A stretch of DNA of 64,000 bases, from contig JAWVFJ010000051.1 in assembly GCA_033856275.1 (NCBI GenBank), forward strand, positions 84,064 through 148,063. The letters run 5' to 3'. The stretch comes from VRUE01 sp033856275 (GTDB taxonomy: Bacteria; Actinomycetota; Thermoleophilia; Solirubrobacterales; 70-9). Shown here piece after piece: positions 23,529 to 32,218 of this stretch. The notes beneath the pieces are model-generated. The model worked only from the letters and a program-made list of their open reading frames with translations. It was not told the DNA's origin and searched no databases. How positions within the stretch are numbered: the stretch's first letter is position 1; each line of letters begins with the position of its first letter. The position numbers were made by a program, and so were the translations under genes.

Positions 23529-24514
23529 CCCGCCAGGGCCCGCTCAGGCAGGTTTTGGTCGGCGTGGTAGCTCGACCGCACCAGCGGACCTGAGGCAACC
23601 GACTCGAAGCCGAGCTCATACGCCGCCTTCTCCAACGCCGCGAACTCCTCCGGGTGCCAGTAGCGCACCACGGGCAGGTGGTTTTCGGTCGGGCGCAGGT
23701 ACTGGCCGACGGTGAGCACCTGCACACGGTGCTCGCGCAGGATCCCGAACGCCTCGACCATCTCCTCGAAGGACTCGCCGAGGCCGACCATCAGCCCCGA
23801 CTTGGTGACGACGTCGGCGCCGCCCATTTCCTTCGCCATCTTCAGTACCCGCGCCGAGCGCAGGAATTTAGAGCCGCGCCGCGCCACCGGGTAGAGCCGC
23901 GGCACCGTCTCGACGTTGTGGTTGAAGACGTCGGGGCGCTCGTGGATCACCTTGGCGAGCGGCATCTCCTGACCGCGGAAATCGGGAGTGAGGATCTCTA
24001 CCTTGCAACCCGGCGCCTGCATGCGGATCGAGCGGATCACGCCGACGAAGGCGCTCGCCCCGTAGTCGGGCAGGTCGTCCCGATCGACCGAAGTGACGAC
24101 CGCGTGGCGCAGCCCCATCCGCTTCACCTGGTTGGCGACTCGCAGGGGCTCCAACGGGTCGTTCCAGCTCGGCACCCCCGTCTTCACGTTGCAGAAGCCG
24201 CAGCGTCGGGTGCAGACGTCGCCGAGGATCATGAAGGTGGCGGTGCCGCGCTCCCAACACTCGCCGACGTTGGGGCAGTTTGCCTCCTCGCAGACCGTGT
24301 GCAGGTTGTCGCTGGCGATCATCGACTTGAGCCGGCGGTAGGTTGGCCCGCCCGGCGCAGGCACCTTCAGCCAGGGCGGCTTGCGGGCGCGACGAAAGGG
24401 CACGGTGTCGACGCTCTCTGGCGCGGTCCCGCCCGGCTTGGCCCGGGAACGGGTGACGTGGACGCGCTCAGCCGTGGCGTCGGCGGCTGCAGGCTCTGCG
24501 GTCGACTCGCTCAT
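23525..24514 (-). CDS. lipA: Lipoyl synthase
   Basis: 329 aa. It inserts two sulfur atoms into protein-bound octanoyl groups to make lipoate. The auxiliary cluster motif CEEANCPNVGECW (about residues 75-87), radical SAM motif CTRRCGFCNV (about 101-110), and the conserved C-terminal Ser in RSSYHA are all present. The first ~45 residues are a disordered, Ala/Arg-rich extension. Translationally coupled to lipB (ATGA overlap at 24511-24514). The pyruvate dehydrogenase E2 gene, its main client, lies 4 kb away. Confidence 0.97.
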   Translation of the reverse strand: MSESTAEPAAADATAERVHVTRSRAKPGGTAPESVDTVPFRRARKPPWLKVPAPGGPTYRRLKSMIASDNLHTVCEEANCPNVGECWERGTATFMILGDVCTRRCGFCNVKTGVPSWNDPLEPLRVANQVKRMGLRHAVVTSVDRDDLPDYGASAFVGVIRSIRMQAPGCKVEILTPDFRGQEMPLAKVIHERPDVFNHNVETVPRLYPVARRGSKFLRSARVLKMAKEMGGADVVTKSGLMVGLGESFEEMVEAFGILREHRVQVLTVGQYLRPTENHLPVVRYWHPEEFAALEKAAYELGFESVASGPLVRSSYHADQNLPERALAG

Positions 24515-25287
24515 GCGACTCCGAGCCTAGCGTTGTCGAGACCCAGATCGGCTGGGCTGGCGGCGGTGGGCTCGCGCTCGTAGACCTCGGCGTAGCGGGC
24601 GGCGACCGTATCGGCGAACGGCGCGAGTTCCCGGTCGGTTCCCGTCTCGCGGCTGAGCGAGCTGACCTGGCAGCCTTCGATCCCGCAGGGCACGATCCAC
24701 TCGAACGGCTGCAGGTCATTGTTTACGTTGACCGAAAGGCCGTGCGTGGTTATTCCACGATTGACGTGGACGCCGATCGAGCCGATCTTGCGGGCCTCCC
24801 GGGCCGGCGGGCCGATCCCGTCGGACCTTTGCACGCCCTCGGCGCCGCCGCTGGTTGTCCCCGGCGGCTCCCCCTCAGTCCATACTCCGGTCAAGCCATC
24901 GAGCGTTTGGGCAGCGACGCCGTGCTCGCCGAGCGCCGAGATCGCTACCCGCTCCAGCCGCCGCACGTACTCGTGGACGTCGTTGCCGTATGGGCGCAGG
25001 TCGACGATCGGATAGGCGACGAGCTGGTCCGGCCCGTGGTAGGTGACCCGACCGCCGCGGTCCGTGTCGCGCAGCTCGATCCCCTGCATCTCGTACCACT
25101 CGGCCGCCATCGGTAGCTCCTCGGGCGTGGAACGGCGACCGCGCGTGTAGACGGGTGGGTGCTCGAGCAGCAACAGCACGTCCGGGATCGAGCCGTCCTC
25201 GCGCGCGTCGCGCAGCCAGCGCTGCGCGACGAGGGCCTCGTCGTAGGGGACCAGGCCGCAACGGACTACGAGGACTTCGGTGCTCAT
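24511..25287 (-). CDS. lipB: Lipoyl(octanoyl) transferase
   Basis: 258 aa from ATG 25287 (an upstream in-frame ATG at 25347 would add 20 residues unlike the family). LipB moves octanoate from acyl carrier protein to lipoyl domains. Motifs: GGRVTYHGPDQLVAYPI, the catalytic Lys in KIGSIGVHV and the catalytic Cys in WIVPCGIEGCQVSSL. A ~20-residue insertion (EGEPPGTTSGGAEGVQRSDG) before the Lys motif is longer than usual. It forms an operon with lipA. Confidence 0.96.
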   Translation of the reverse strand: MSTEVLVVRCGLVPYDEALVAQRWLRDAREDGSIPDVLLLLEHPPVYTRGRRSTPEELPMAAEWYEMQGIELRDTDRGGRVTYHGPDQLVAYPIVDLRPYGNDVHEYVRRLERVAISALGEHGVAAQTLDGLTGVWTEGEPPGTTSGGAEGVQRSDGIGPPAREARKIGSIGVHVNRGITTHGLSVNVNNDLQPFEWIVPCGIEGCQVSSLSRETGTDRELAPFADTVAARYAEVYEREPTAASPADLGLDNARLGVA

Positions 25288-25334
25288 CCTCGAAATCGTT
25301 GCACGGCGCCGCTCTATCCTTAGCGCCGCTCCCC

Positions 25335-26945
25335 ATGATCCAGTCAAAGGCCCTCCGACCAGACTGGCTTCCAGCCGTCACTCTAAGCGCTGCGCTTGCC
25401 GCCGCGATGGTCGCCTGGAACCCACAGGTCGGGGACCTGGCAGCCCAGGTATTCCGCGCCGAGCTCTTCCAGCACGCCGGCCTCTCGATCTGGAACGGAA
25501 GCTGGTACGGCGGCCACTACACGCTCACCTACAGTTTCCTTTTCCCGCCGCTGGCGTCGCTGCTCGGCGTGCAGTTGGTCGGTGTGCTCTCGGTGGTCGC
25601 CTCCTCCTTTTTCTTCGACAGGCTCGTGCGCGACCGCTGGGGCGCGCCGGCCCGCTGGGCGACGCTCTGGTTCGCGGCCGGCGTCGTGACGCTGCTCGCC
25701 GATGGGCAGCTCACCTTCGCGCTGGGCATCGCCTTCAGCCTTGCCTCGCTGCGCTGCCTGCAGTTGGGGCGGGCGAGGCTGGCGCTCGGGGCAGCCGCTG
25801 CCTGCGCCCTTTCGAGCCCCGTCGCCGCCGCTTTCCTGGCCGGCGTGGTGCTGATCGGGGCGTTGGAGCGGGGGCGACCGCTGAACCGGATCGCTGTCTG
25901 GATCGCGGCGATCGCCCTGGGACTGATCGTCGTTCCGAACCTCGCCTTTCCCGAGTCGGGACAGTTTCCCTTTGCTTTCTCCTCCTTCGTGGCGATCCCG
26001 CTCTGGTGCGGCTCGGCCCTTTACGTCACCCGCGGCTTGCGTGGGGAGGAGCGGCAGCTGCGCTGGGCGATCGCTGCCTACCTGATCGCGTCGCTCCTCG
26101 TCTGGCTTGTGCCGAACCCAATGGGTGGCAACGCGGTGCGTCTCGGCGCCCTCTTCGGCGGGCCGGTGCTGGCCGCGGCTGTGCTTGCCCGGCGCCCGCG
26201 TGTCTCACCCTGGTTCCTGGCCCTCTTCCTTGCGGGCGGTCTCTACTGGCAGGTGACCGCGAGCGTCAGTCAGATCGTCCGCAGCGTCGGCGACCCGTCG
26301 ACCTCGCGCAGCTACTTCCTGCCTGCCTCCCACTGGCTGAGCGCCCACGGCGGCCATGGGGTGCGGGTGGAGGTACCACCCACCGCCAATCACTGGGAGT
26401 CGGCATACCTGGCGACCAATTTCGAGCTCGCCCGCGGCTGGCTGCGCCAACTCGATACCACCCGCGACGACGTCTTCTATGCCGACAGCCCGCTCACCGC
26501 TGCCGCCTACCAGGATTGGCTGCACCGCAACGCGATCTCCTACGTTGCCCTGCCCGACGCTCGGCTCGACTACTCCTCAGAAGCAGAGCGCAGGCTGATC
26601 CTGCGCCAGCCCTCTTACCTGGACCTGCGCTGGACCTCGCCTCACTGGCGGATCTACGCGGTCCGCGATCCAGAGCCGCTGGTCGATGCGATGGGGAGTG
26701 CGACCGCACGCACACTGTGGGTCGGCCGCCAGGGCTTCGGCCTCGACGTCAGCCACCCCGGCGACTTCCTCGTCCGCGTCAACTTCACCCCCTACTGGTC
26801 GATCGACCGCGGCGCCGGCTGTCTGCTCAGGCGCGGCGACTGGACCGTCGCGCGGGCCTCTCATCCCGGCATCCTCAGAGTCTCCGCCGATTTCTCGCTC
26901 GGCCGCGCCTGGAACGCGGTCACCGGAGCGAAGAAGACCTGCTGA
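25335..26945 (+). CDS. Polytopic membrane protein of unknown function
   Basis: 536 aa from ATG 25335 (the frame is open earlier only because of the GC-rich antisense of lipB). About ten membrane segments occupy residues 10-320, beginning with VTLSAALAAAMVAWNPQVGD. A loop WNGSWYGGHYTLTYSFLFPP follows the first segment. The last ~200 residues are a soluble extracytoplasmic domain (VRVEVPPTANHWESAYLATN, DVFYADSPLTAAAYQDW, FLVRVNFTPYWS). The layout resembles GT-C type membrane glycosyltransferases or YfhO-like proteins, but no DxD-type motif could be fixed. It is divergent from lipB. Confidence 0.7.
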   Translation: MIQSKALRPDWLPAVTLSAALAAAMVAWNPQVGDLAAQVFRAELFQHAGLSIWNGSWYGGHYTLTYSFLFPPLASLLGVQLVGVLSVVASSFFFDRLVRDRWGAPARWATLWFAAGVVTLLADGQLTFALGIAFSLASLRCLQLGRARLALGAAAACALSSPVAAAFLAGVVLIGALERGRPLNRIAVWIAAIALGLIVVPNLAFPESGQFPFAFSSFVAIPLWCGSALYVTRGLRGEERQLRWAIAAYLIASLLVWLVPNPMGGNAVRLGALFGGPVLAAAVLARRPRVSPWFLALFLAGGLYWQVTASVSQIVRSVGDPSTSRSYFLPASHWLSAHGGHGVRVEVPPTANHWESAYLATNFELARGWLRQLDTTRDDVFYADSPLTAAAYQDWLHRNAISYVALPDARLDYSSEAERRLILRQPSYLDLRWTSPHWRIYAVRDPEPLVDAMGSATARTLWVGRQGFGLDVSHPGDFLVRVNFTPYWSIDRGAGCLLRRGDWTVARASHPGILRVSADFSLGRAWNAVTGAKKTC

Positions 26946-26952
26946 GGGGCGC

Positions 26953-28446
26953 CTACGGCTGGCCGGGCGGCAGTCCCGCGTCGCGCATCGCTAGGGCAAA
27001 TTTCGCGAATTCGCCCTGGAAGTGGTGCAGTTCGAGGGGGTGACCGGCCCCGTCGGCGGCGGGCGAGGGCCCCTGGCCTGTTCCGCGCCGGCTTTCCCGG
27101 GCTTTCACCCGCCATTGGATCATTTCTTGGTGTAGCTCGGCGCGAGTGTCAATGTCTTTGCGCGGCTCGGCCTCCAGCAGCATCCCCAGGTGCGGCGCTT
27201 TCTGTACTCGCTCGGGCATCGACCCCAGTGCACGCTCCGGGTTCGCCGCGAAACGCCGCAAGATCGTCGCGATCAGGCTGGTGTGCTCGAGCGTCTCGTG
27301 GCAGACGAACTTGCGCACGCGCGGCCCCACCACCAACGCGGGGACCCTGACCCCCAGGGTCGGATAGCCGGAGCCGTCGTCGACTGCCGGAGGAGGGACA
27401 TGGTCGTAGAAGCCGCCGTGCTCGTCATAGGCGATGACGAGGACCGTGTCCTCCCAGGCGGGGCTGTTGGCCAGCGCCTCGTAGAGCTCCAGCACCAGCG
27501 ACTGCCCGGCCCTGACGTCAGAGGGCGGATGGTCGTCGTTGGAGTTGGGGTCGAAGACGCTGAGGTCGATGAAGTTGGGGTCGATCCAGGAGACGTCGCG
27601 CAGCTCCCCTTTGGCCGCGTCGTCGAGGAAGCTGTCGTGGCTGACAACCGCTGACTCGAGCGCCTGTGTCGCCAGGCGCAGCTTCTTGCGGTTGAAGTAG
27701 GTGAAGTTGTCGCGCTTGAGGTCGCGGATGCGGCGGTAGAGCTTGTCGGCTGCGCGCAGGGTTGCGGGGTCGTGCGAGTACCAGCGCCACTGCGAGTCCT
27801 GCAGCTGGCGTGTGAAGGCCTCGACCTTGAAGATCGGCGCGTCGGCGATGGCCCCGACCCGGGGCAGCCCCTTGATGACCTTGAACAGCTCGTCCAGCAG
27901 TCCCGGTTTGTACCCGATCGGGTCCTCCTCCTGCCCAGCAAGCGAGTAGAGGCGGTTGGGCCAGGTGTCGCCAGGGATCGAGGCGTGCCAGGCATCGCAT
28001 ACGCAGAAGTTGTGCGCCAGGTGCTTGTAGACCGGCAGGTGGCCACCGCCAAAGTGACCCATTGGCACTTTCAAGAACTCGGAAGCCAGCTCGATCGGTT
28101 GGCCTTGCTCGTCCTTACGAGTGGAGGCGAAGTTCTTGACGAAACCGGTGTTGCCGTTCTGCAGCTGACTGTGCACACAGCTGGGGGAGTGGCAGGGATC
28201 GAGGATCTTCGGCTTGTGCCCGGGTGGCGGGTCTGGCGCCGTTTCACCTGGGCCCCATTCGAACGGGTCGTACTGGTTCCCCGCGGCATCAAAGTTCGGT
28301 TTCGCCGAGCCGAGGCCGTCGACGTCGAGGCCTTCGCCCTGGAGAAAGCCCAGCATCTGGTCGAAGGATCGGTTCTCCATCATCAGCACGACGATGTGCT
28401 TGACGGAGCGCAGGCGCTCAAGCGCCTCGTCCGCCGCCGGAGTCAT
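26953..28446 (-). CDS. Phosphoesterase family protein (phospholipase C / acid phosphatase type)
   Basis: 497 aa. The signature KHIVVLMMENRSFDQMLGF at the N-terminus includes the metal-binding ENRSFD motif of the PF04185 family. Further conserved parts are GHLPVYKHLAHNFCVCD, SIPGDTWPNRLY, VIAYDEHGGFYDHVPPP with metal ligands, and VRVPALVVGPRV near the C-terminus. Related enzymes hydrolyse phospholipids or phosphomonoesters, usually outside the cell. No signal peptide or TAT motif is visible, which is unusual for the family. It converges on the membrane protein gene with 7 nt between stops. Confidence 0.9.
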   Translation of the reverse strand: MTPAADEALERLRSVKHIVVLMMENRSFDQMLGFLQGEGLDVDGLGSAKPNFDAAGNQYDPFEWGPGETAPDPPPGHKPKILDPCHSPSCVHSQLQNGNTGFVKNFASTRKDEQGQPIELASEFLKVPMGHFGGGHLPVYKHLAHNFCVCDAWHASIPGDTWPNRLYSLAGQEEDPIGYKPGLLDELFKVIKGLPRVGAIADAPIFKVEAFTRQLQDSQWRWYSHDPATLRAADKLYRRIRDLKRDNFTYFNRKKLRLATQALESAVVSHDSFLDDAAKGELRDVSWIDPNFIDLSVFDPNSNDDHPPSDVRAGQSLVLELYEALANSPAWEDTVLVIAYDEHGGFYDHVPPPAVDDGSGYPTLGVRVPALVVGPRVRKFVCHETLEHTSLIATILRRFAANPERALGSMPERVQKAPHLGMLLEAEPRKDIDTRAELHQEMIQWRVKARESRRGTGQGPSPAADGAGHPLELHHFQGEFAKFALAMRDAGLPPGQP

Positions 28447-28571
28447 ACGCCTCCACCCTTTCGTCGAGGGGTCAGGTTGCTCTTGGGCGCCACCATCTGG
28501 CGCACCCTTTCAGATCAAACCTGACTACACAAGTCTTTCTAAACAGTAGGCCCGAATTAACACGTAAAGAG

Positions 28572-29876
28572 CTACAGAGCCAGGGACAGCGGCTCTTCCA
28601 GCAGAGTGCGAACGCGGGCGAGGAATTCGGCGGCAGGGGCGCCGTAGAGGATGCGGTGGTCGCAGGCGAGGTTGACGCGCATCAGGTGCCCGGTCGTGGC
28701 CTGGCCGTCGCGGACGGCGGGACGCTCGCTGATCGTGCCGACGGCGAGGATCGCCGCCTGCGGCGGATTGATCACGGCGGCGAAGCTATCGATCCCGAAC
28801 ATCCCCAGGTTCGAAACGGTGAAGGTCGCCCCCGAGAGCTCCGGCGGTGTGATCTGCCCCTCCCGCACCCGTTGCGCCAGGGCCCTGGAGTCTGTAGCGA
28901 TCTGCCGCAGGCTCTTCTGATCGGCATCGAAGATCGTCGGAACCACGAGCGCATCGCGAGCCGCCACCGCGACCCCCACGTTCACCCGCGAGTACAGCTC
29001 GAACCGCCCATCCCGGTAGGCCCCATTGGCGCGCGGATGCTCGCGCAGGGCCAGCGCACAGGCCTTGACCACCATGTCGTTGAACGACGGAACGACATCT
29101 CCGTCTTTGGCCCCGCCCTTGATCTGGCCGCGCGCTGCAACGAGCCGACTCATGTCGATCTCGGCCTCCAGATAAAAGTGCGGCGCCGTCGCCTTCGACT
29201 CGGACATCCGCCTGGCTACCGTCGACTGCAGCTTCGAAAGGTCTTCGTAGCTCACCGTCCCCTTCGCTGTTTCAGGGCTACTAGCCGGGGGCCGAGCGGT
29301 CGCAGGTTCAAATCCTATCTCCCCGATTGGTGCAGTCTCAGCTTTCTCCACATCGGCCTTGACAATCCGCCCGCCGGGTCCGGAGCCCTCGAGCGTTGCT
29401 AGGTCAAGGCCCTTCTCCTTGGCAATCCGGCGAGCCACAGGGGACGCCTTCGGACGGCCACTTCCGTTGGCGGCTGGGGGAGTGTTGATTGCTCCTTCTG
29501 CGGGTGGTGCGGGGGTGGGGGGGGTCGAGGACGACGTCGCCCGCAGCGCCCCCCCCACCCCCGCGACAGGACCCGCAGCCGAGCCGTCAGTCCCTTCCCC
29601 GTCCCTCGCAGAGCTCTCCGCGGCGTCCCCGCTTGGCCTGGCCGAATCGCCAACCCGCGCAATCGGGGTCCCGATCGCGACCGTCTCGCCCTCCTGGACC
29701 AGGATCTCGCTCAAAGTCCCGGCCACATCAGATTCGTAGGCCATGTTCGCCTTGTCGGTCTCGATCTCCACCAGCTCGTCCCCGATCGCAACCTCGTCCC
29801 CGACCTGCTTGAGCCACTGCAGGATCGTTCCCTCCTCCATCGAGTCCGACAGCCGCGGCATCACCACATCGGCCAC
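28572..29876 (-). CDS. Dihydrolipoyllysine acetyltransferase, E2 of the pyruvate (2-oxoacid) dehydrogenase complex
   Basis: 434 aa. Domains: one lipoyl domain (about residues 1-77, lipoylated Lys in EIETDKANMAYE), an Ala/Pro-rich linker, the E1/E3-binding domain (PVARRIAKEKGLDLATLEGS, about 144-180), a second linker with the odd stretch IGEIGFEPATARPP, and the catalytic core from about 205. The active-site motif reads DHRILYGAPAAEF instead of the common HRxxDG, so Tyr replaces Asp; a similar HRVxYG form is known in cyanobacterial and plastid E2. Its start overlaps the E1 beta stop by one base. It transfers acetyl groups to CoA. Confidence 0.93.
   Translation of the reverse strand: MADVVMPRLSDSMEEGTILQWLKQVGDEVAIGDELVEIETDKANMAYESDVAGTLSEILVQEGETVAIGTPIARVGDSARPSGDAAESSARDGEGTDGSAAGPVAGVGGALRATSSSTPPTPAPPAEGAINTPPAANGSGRPKASPVARRIAKEKGLDLATLEGSGPGGRIVKADVEKAETAPIGEIGFEPATARPPASSPETAKGTVSYEDLSKLQSTVARRMSESKATAPHFYLEAEIDMSRLVAARGQIKGGAKDGDVVPSFNDMVVKACALALREHPRANGAYRDGRFELYSRVNVGVAVAARDALVVPTIFDADQKSLRQIATDSRALAQRVREGQITPPELSGATFTVSNLGMFGIDSFAAVINPPQAAILAVGTISERPAVRDGQATTGHLMRVNLACDHRILYGAPAAEFLARVRTLLEEPLSLAL
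29281..29325 (+). pseudogene. tRNA-Pro-like 3' fragment inside the E2 linker coding sequence
   Basis: On the plus strand, antisense to the E2 gene, the sequence contains ggtcgcaggttcaaatcc and ends tatctccccga. That resembles the variable loop, T arm and 3' acceptor strand of tRNA-Pro (usual end tgtcaccccga). The preceding ctagccgggggccgag could be a decayed GGG anticodon arm. T-stem pairing is imperfect and no 5' half exists, so it is not a working tRNA. It lies in frame within the linker, giving the translated stretch GEIGFEPATARPP. Confidence 0.5.
29508..29576. repeat. G/C-tract inverted repeat R1 in the first E2 linker
   Basis: Arms gcgggggtggggggg (29508-29522) and cccccccacccccgc (29550-29564) are perfectly complementary over 15 bp. 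They are followed by cgcgacaggacccgc (29562-29576), which recurs exactly at 57519-57533 in a similar setting. Here it encodes part of the Ala/Pro/Gly linker. Confidence 0.55.
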
Positions 29877-30865
29877 TAGATCGAACCCTCCATCGCCGCT
29901 AGTGCCGCCTTCACCACATGCTCCTCATGTGGAATCGCCGCCTGCTCCAGCCGCCGCGAATACGGCATGTGCACATCCGCTCCGGTAACCCGTTGCACGG
30001 GCGCGTCGAGATGGTCGAAGGCCTGCTCGGCGATCAGGGCTGCGAGGTTGGCGCCGAAGCCACCGTGAGGCCAGCCCTCCTCGACGACCACCGCCCGGTT
30101 GGTCTTGCGCACCGAGGCGAGGATCGTGTCGAGATCGAGCGGGCGCAGGGTGCGGGGGTCGATCACCTCGGCCTCGACGCCGTGCTCATGGGCCAGGGTC
30201 TGCGCCGCCTCCTCGGCGATGTGCGCCATCTTGAGGATGCCGACGATCGTCACGTCACTGCCCTCGCGGCGCACCGCCGCCTCGCCGAAGCGCAGCACCG
30301 CATCGCCATCGCCGGCTACCTCGCCGCGGGCGCCGTAGAGGCTCTCGTGCTCAATGAAGATCACCGGGTTGTCGTCGCGAATCGCCGCCTTCAGCAGCGC
30401 CTTGCCGTCGGCTGGCGTCGACGGACAGGCGACGAGCAGTCCAGGCACCTGCAGGAAGAGCGCCTCGAAGCTGTGCGAATGGGTCGGGCCGAGTTGGTGG
30501 CCGCCACCACCTGGCATCCGCACCACCATTGGCACCCGAGCCTGGCCGTTGAACATGTAGGGGATCGCGGCGGCGTGGTTGACGATCTGGTCCAGGGCAA
30601 GCAGCGAGAAGTTGACTGTCATCAGCTCGACGATCGGCCGCAGGCCGCCCATCGCCGCGCCGACGCCGGTGCCGACGATCGTGTTCTCGGAGATCGGTGT
30701 GTCGCGCACGCGCCGCTCGCCGAACTCGTCGAGCAGCCCTTCGGTCACCTTGAACGCCCCCTGGAAGACGCCGACGTCCTCGCCCATCACCAGCACCGCC
30801 TCGTCGCGGCGCATCTCCTCCGCCATTGCGTCGCGCAGGGCCTCTCGCATTCGCAGCTGTGCCAT
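29876..30865 (-). CDS. Pyruvate (2-oxoacid) dehydrogenase E1 component, beta subunit
   Basis: 329 aa from ATG 30865, chosen for the ggagggg ribosome site 6 nt upstream and because homologues begin at this point; the frame is open 25 codons further. Motifs: VLVMGEDVGVFQGAFKVT, DTPISENTIVGTGVGAAMGG, the QLGPTHSHSFEALFLQVPGL region, and a transketolase C-terminal domain (EVIDPRTLRPLDLDTILAS, VVVEEGWPHGGFGANLAALI). With E1 alpha it decarboxylates pyruvate on thiamine diphosphate and acetylates E2 lipoate. It sits between the E1 alpha and E2 genes, one operon. Confidence 0.95.
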   Translation of the reverse strand: MAQLRMREALRDAMAEEMRRDEAVLVMGEDVGVFQGAFKVTEGLLDEFGERRVRDTPISENTIVGTGVGAAMGGLRPIVELMTVNFSLLALDQIVNHAAAIPYMFNGQARVPMVVRMPGGGGHQLGPTHSHSFEALFLQVPGLLVACPSTPADGKALLKAAIRDDNPVIFIEHESLYGARGEVAGDGDAVLRFGEAAVRREGSDVTIVGILKMAHIAEEAAQTLAHEHGVEAEVIDPRTLRPLDLDTILASVRKTNRAVVVEEGWPHGGFGANLAALIAEQAFDHLDAPVQRVTGADVHMPYSRRLEQAAIPHEEHVVKAALAAMEGSI

Positions 30866-31029
30866 CAGTATCCCCTCCGGTAAGTCCGGTGCCGATTTGG
30901 CGAGCGAAAACCGAATTGGCCGCGGACGCAAGGAGGCCAAATAGTGGTGACTATTTGGTCGACTGAGGACAAAGGCCGGCGAAGGTTTGCAGCCGCGAAA
31001 TCGGTGCTGGGGTTTGCCGGAGGGAGCAC

Positions 31030-32208
31030 TTAGTCCTCCACCTCCTCGGCGATCTCGGACTCGGCTCCCTCCTGGGCATCGCCGTGAGTAGCCGGATTGG
31101 GACGCGGTCCGTCGGGCTGCCCGGCATAGGCCGCCCCGGCTTCGGCCAACTCGCGCGCCGCGGCGGGCATGTTCTCCTCGCGCTCACCGCGGTGGGGCTC
31201 GGGGCTGCGCTCGTCGACCGCGTACCAGCCGGCATCGCTATCGACCACATAGAGGTTCTCATAGAGCGTGTCGAGCGCCGGCTCGGGTGAGGCGTCGGCG
31301 AACTCGACCGCGGCCAGCACTGTCTCCTCGGCCTTGTCGCGCACCTCCTGCAACTCGCGCTCGCCAAGCACGCCGGCCTCGATACAGCGCCGGGCGAAGC
31401 TCTCGATCGGATCCTTCTCTTGCCACTCCTCCACCTCCTCGCGCTCCCGGTAGACCTCGGGATCTGCGGCGGAGTGGCCGCGGTAGCGGTAGGTGAAAGC
31501 CTCGAGCAGGGTGGGACGGCGCTCCTCGCGGGCCAGTCGCACACCCTCGGCGACGCTCTCACGCACCGCGAGCACGTCCATGCCATCGATCCGCTGACCA
31601 GGTATGCCGTAGCCCTCGGCCTTCTTGGAGAGGTCGGTCTGGGCCGAGTGGCGCTCGACCGAGGTGCCCATCCCGTAGAGGTTGTTCTCGACTAGGAAGA
31701 GGACCGGCAGGCTCCAGAGAGCCGCCAGGTTCATCGTCTCGCCGAAGTTGCCGGCGTTGGAGGCGCCGTCGCCGAACATGCAGACGGTGACCGCGTCTTC
31801 GCCCTTGAAGTCCGAGGAGAGCGCCAGTCCGGCTGCGATCGGCAGGTTGCCGCCGACGATCCCGTAGCCGCCCATGAAGCGGCGCTCGGCGTCGAAGATG
31901 TGCATCGAGCCGCCGCGCCCGCCGCTTGTCCCGTCGACGCGGCCGAACAGCTCCGCCATTACGCGCTTGGGATCGGTGCCGCGGGCAATCGCGTGGCCGT
32001 GCGTGCGATAGGTGCCGATCAGGTAGTCCTCCTCGCGCATCACCGAGGTGGTACCGACGATCGTCGCCTCCTCGCCGATCGCCAGGTGGAGGAAGCCGCC
32101 GGCCTTGGCGCGCTGGTACTGGCGCCCCGCCTCCTCCTCGAAGCGGCGGATCAGCGCCATGCGGGCAAGGAGCGCGTAACAGGTGGCGGCGTCGGGCAAA
32201 TCTGCCAT
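31030..32208 (-). CDS. Pyruvate (2-oxoacid) dehydrogenase E1 component, alpha subunit
   Basis: 392 aa from ATG 32208 (ribosome site aaggtgg 5 nt upstream; a GTG at 32217 is possible). The thiamine diphosphate motif runs from GDGASNAGNFGETMNLAA to VENN (about residues 170-200). The phosphorylation-loop region YRYRGHSAADPEVYR and the substrate-side GGRGGSMHIFD are present. The ~70-residue C-terminal tail beyond YENLYV is acidic and low-complexity, longer than typical. A 164-nt gap separates it from E1 beta. Confidence 0.95.
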   Translation of the reverse strand: MADLPDAATCYALLARMALIRRFEEEAGRQYQRAKAGGFLHLAIGEEATIVGTTSVMREEDYLIGTYRTHGHAIARGTDPKRVMAELFGRVDGTSGGRGGSMHIFDAERRFMGGYGIVGGNLPIAAGLALSSDFKGEDAVTVCMFGDGASNAGNFGETMNLAALWSLPVLFLVENNLYGMGTSVERHSAQTDLSKKAEGYGIPGQRIDGMDVLAVRESVAEGVRLAREERRPTLLEAFTYRYRGHSAADPEVYREREEVEEWQEKDPIESFARRCIEAGVLGERELQEVRDKAEETVLAAVEFADASPEPALDTLYENLYVVDSDAGWYAVDERSPEPHRGEREENMPAAARELAEAGAAYAGQPDGPRPNPATHGDAQEGAESEIAEEVED

Positions 32209-32218
32209 TGAGGCCACC

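Noticed and set aside
30951..31586. Long open frame overlapping the E1 alpha gene
   Set aside because: Ser/Arg/Pro-rich shadow frame of a clear gene in GC-rich DNA, without ribosome site or motif.
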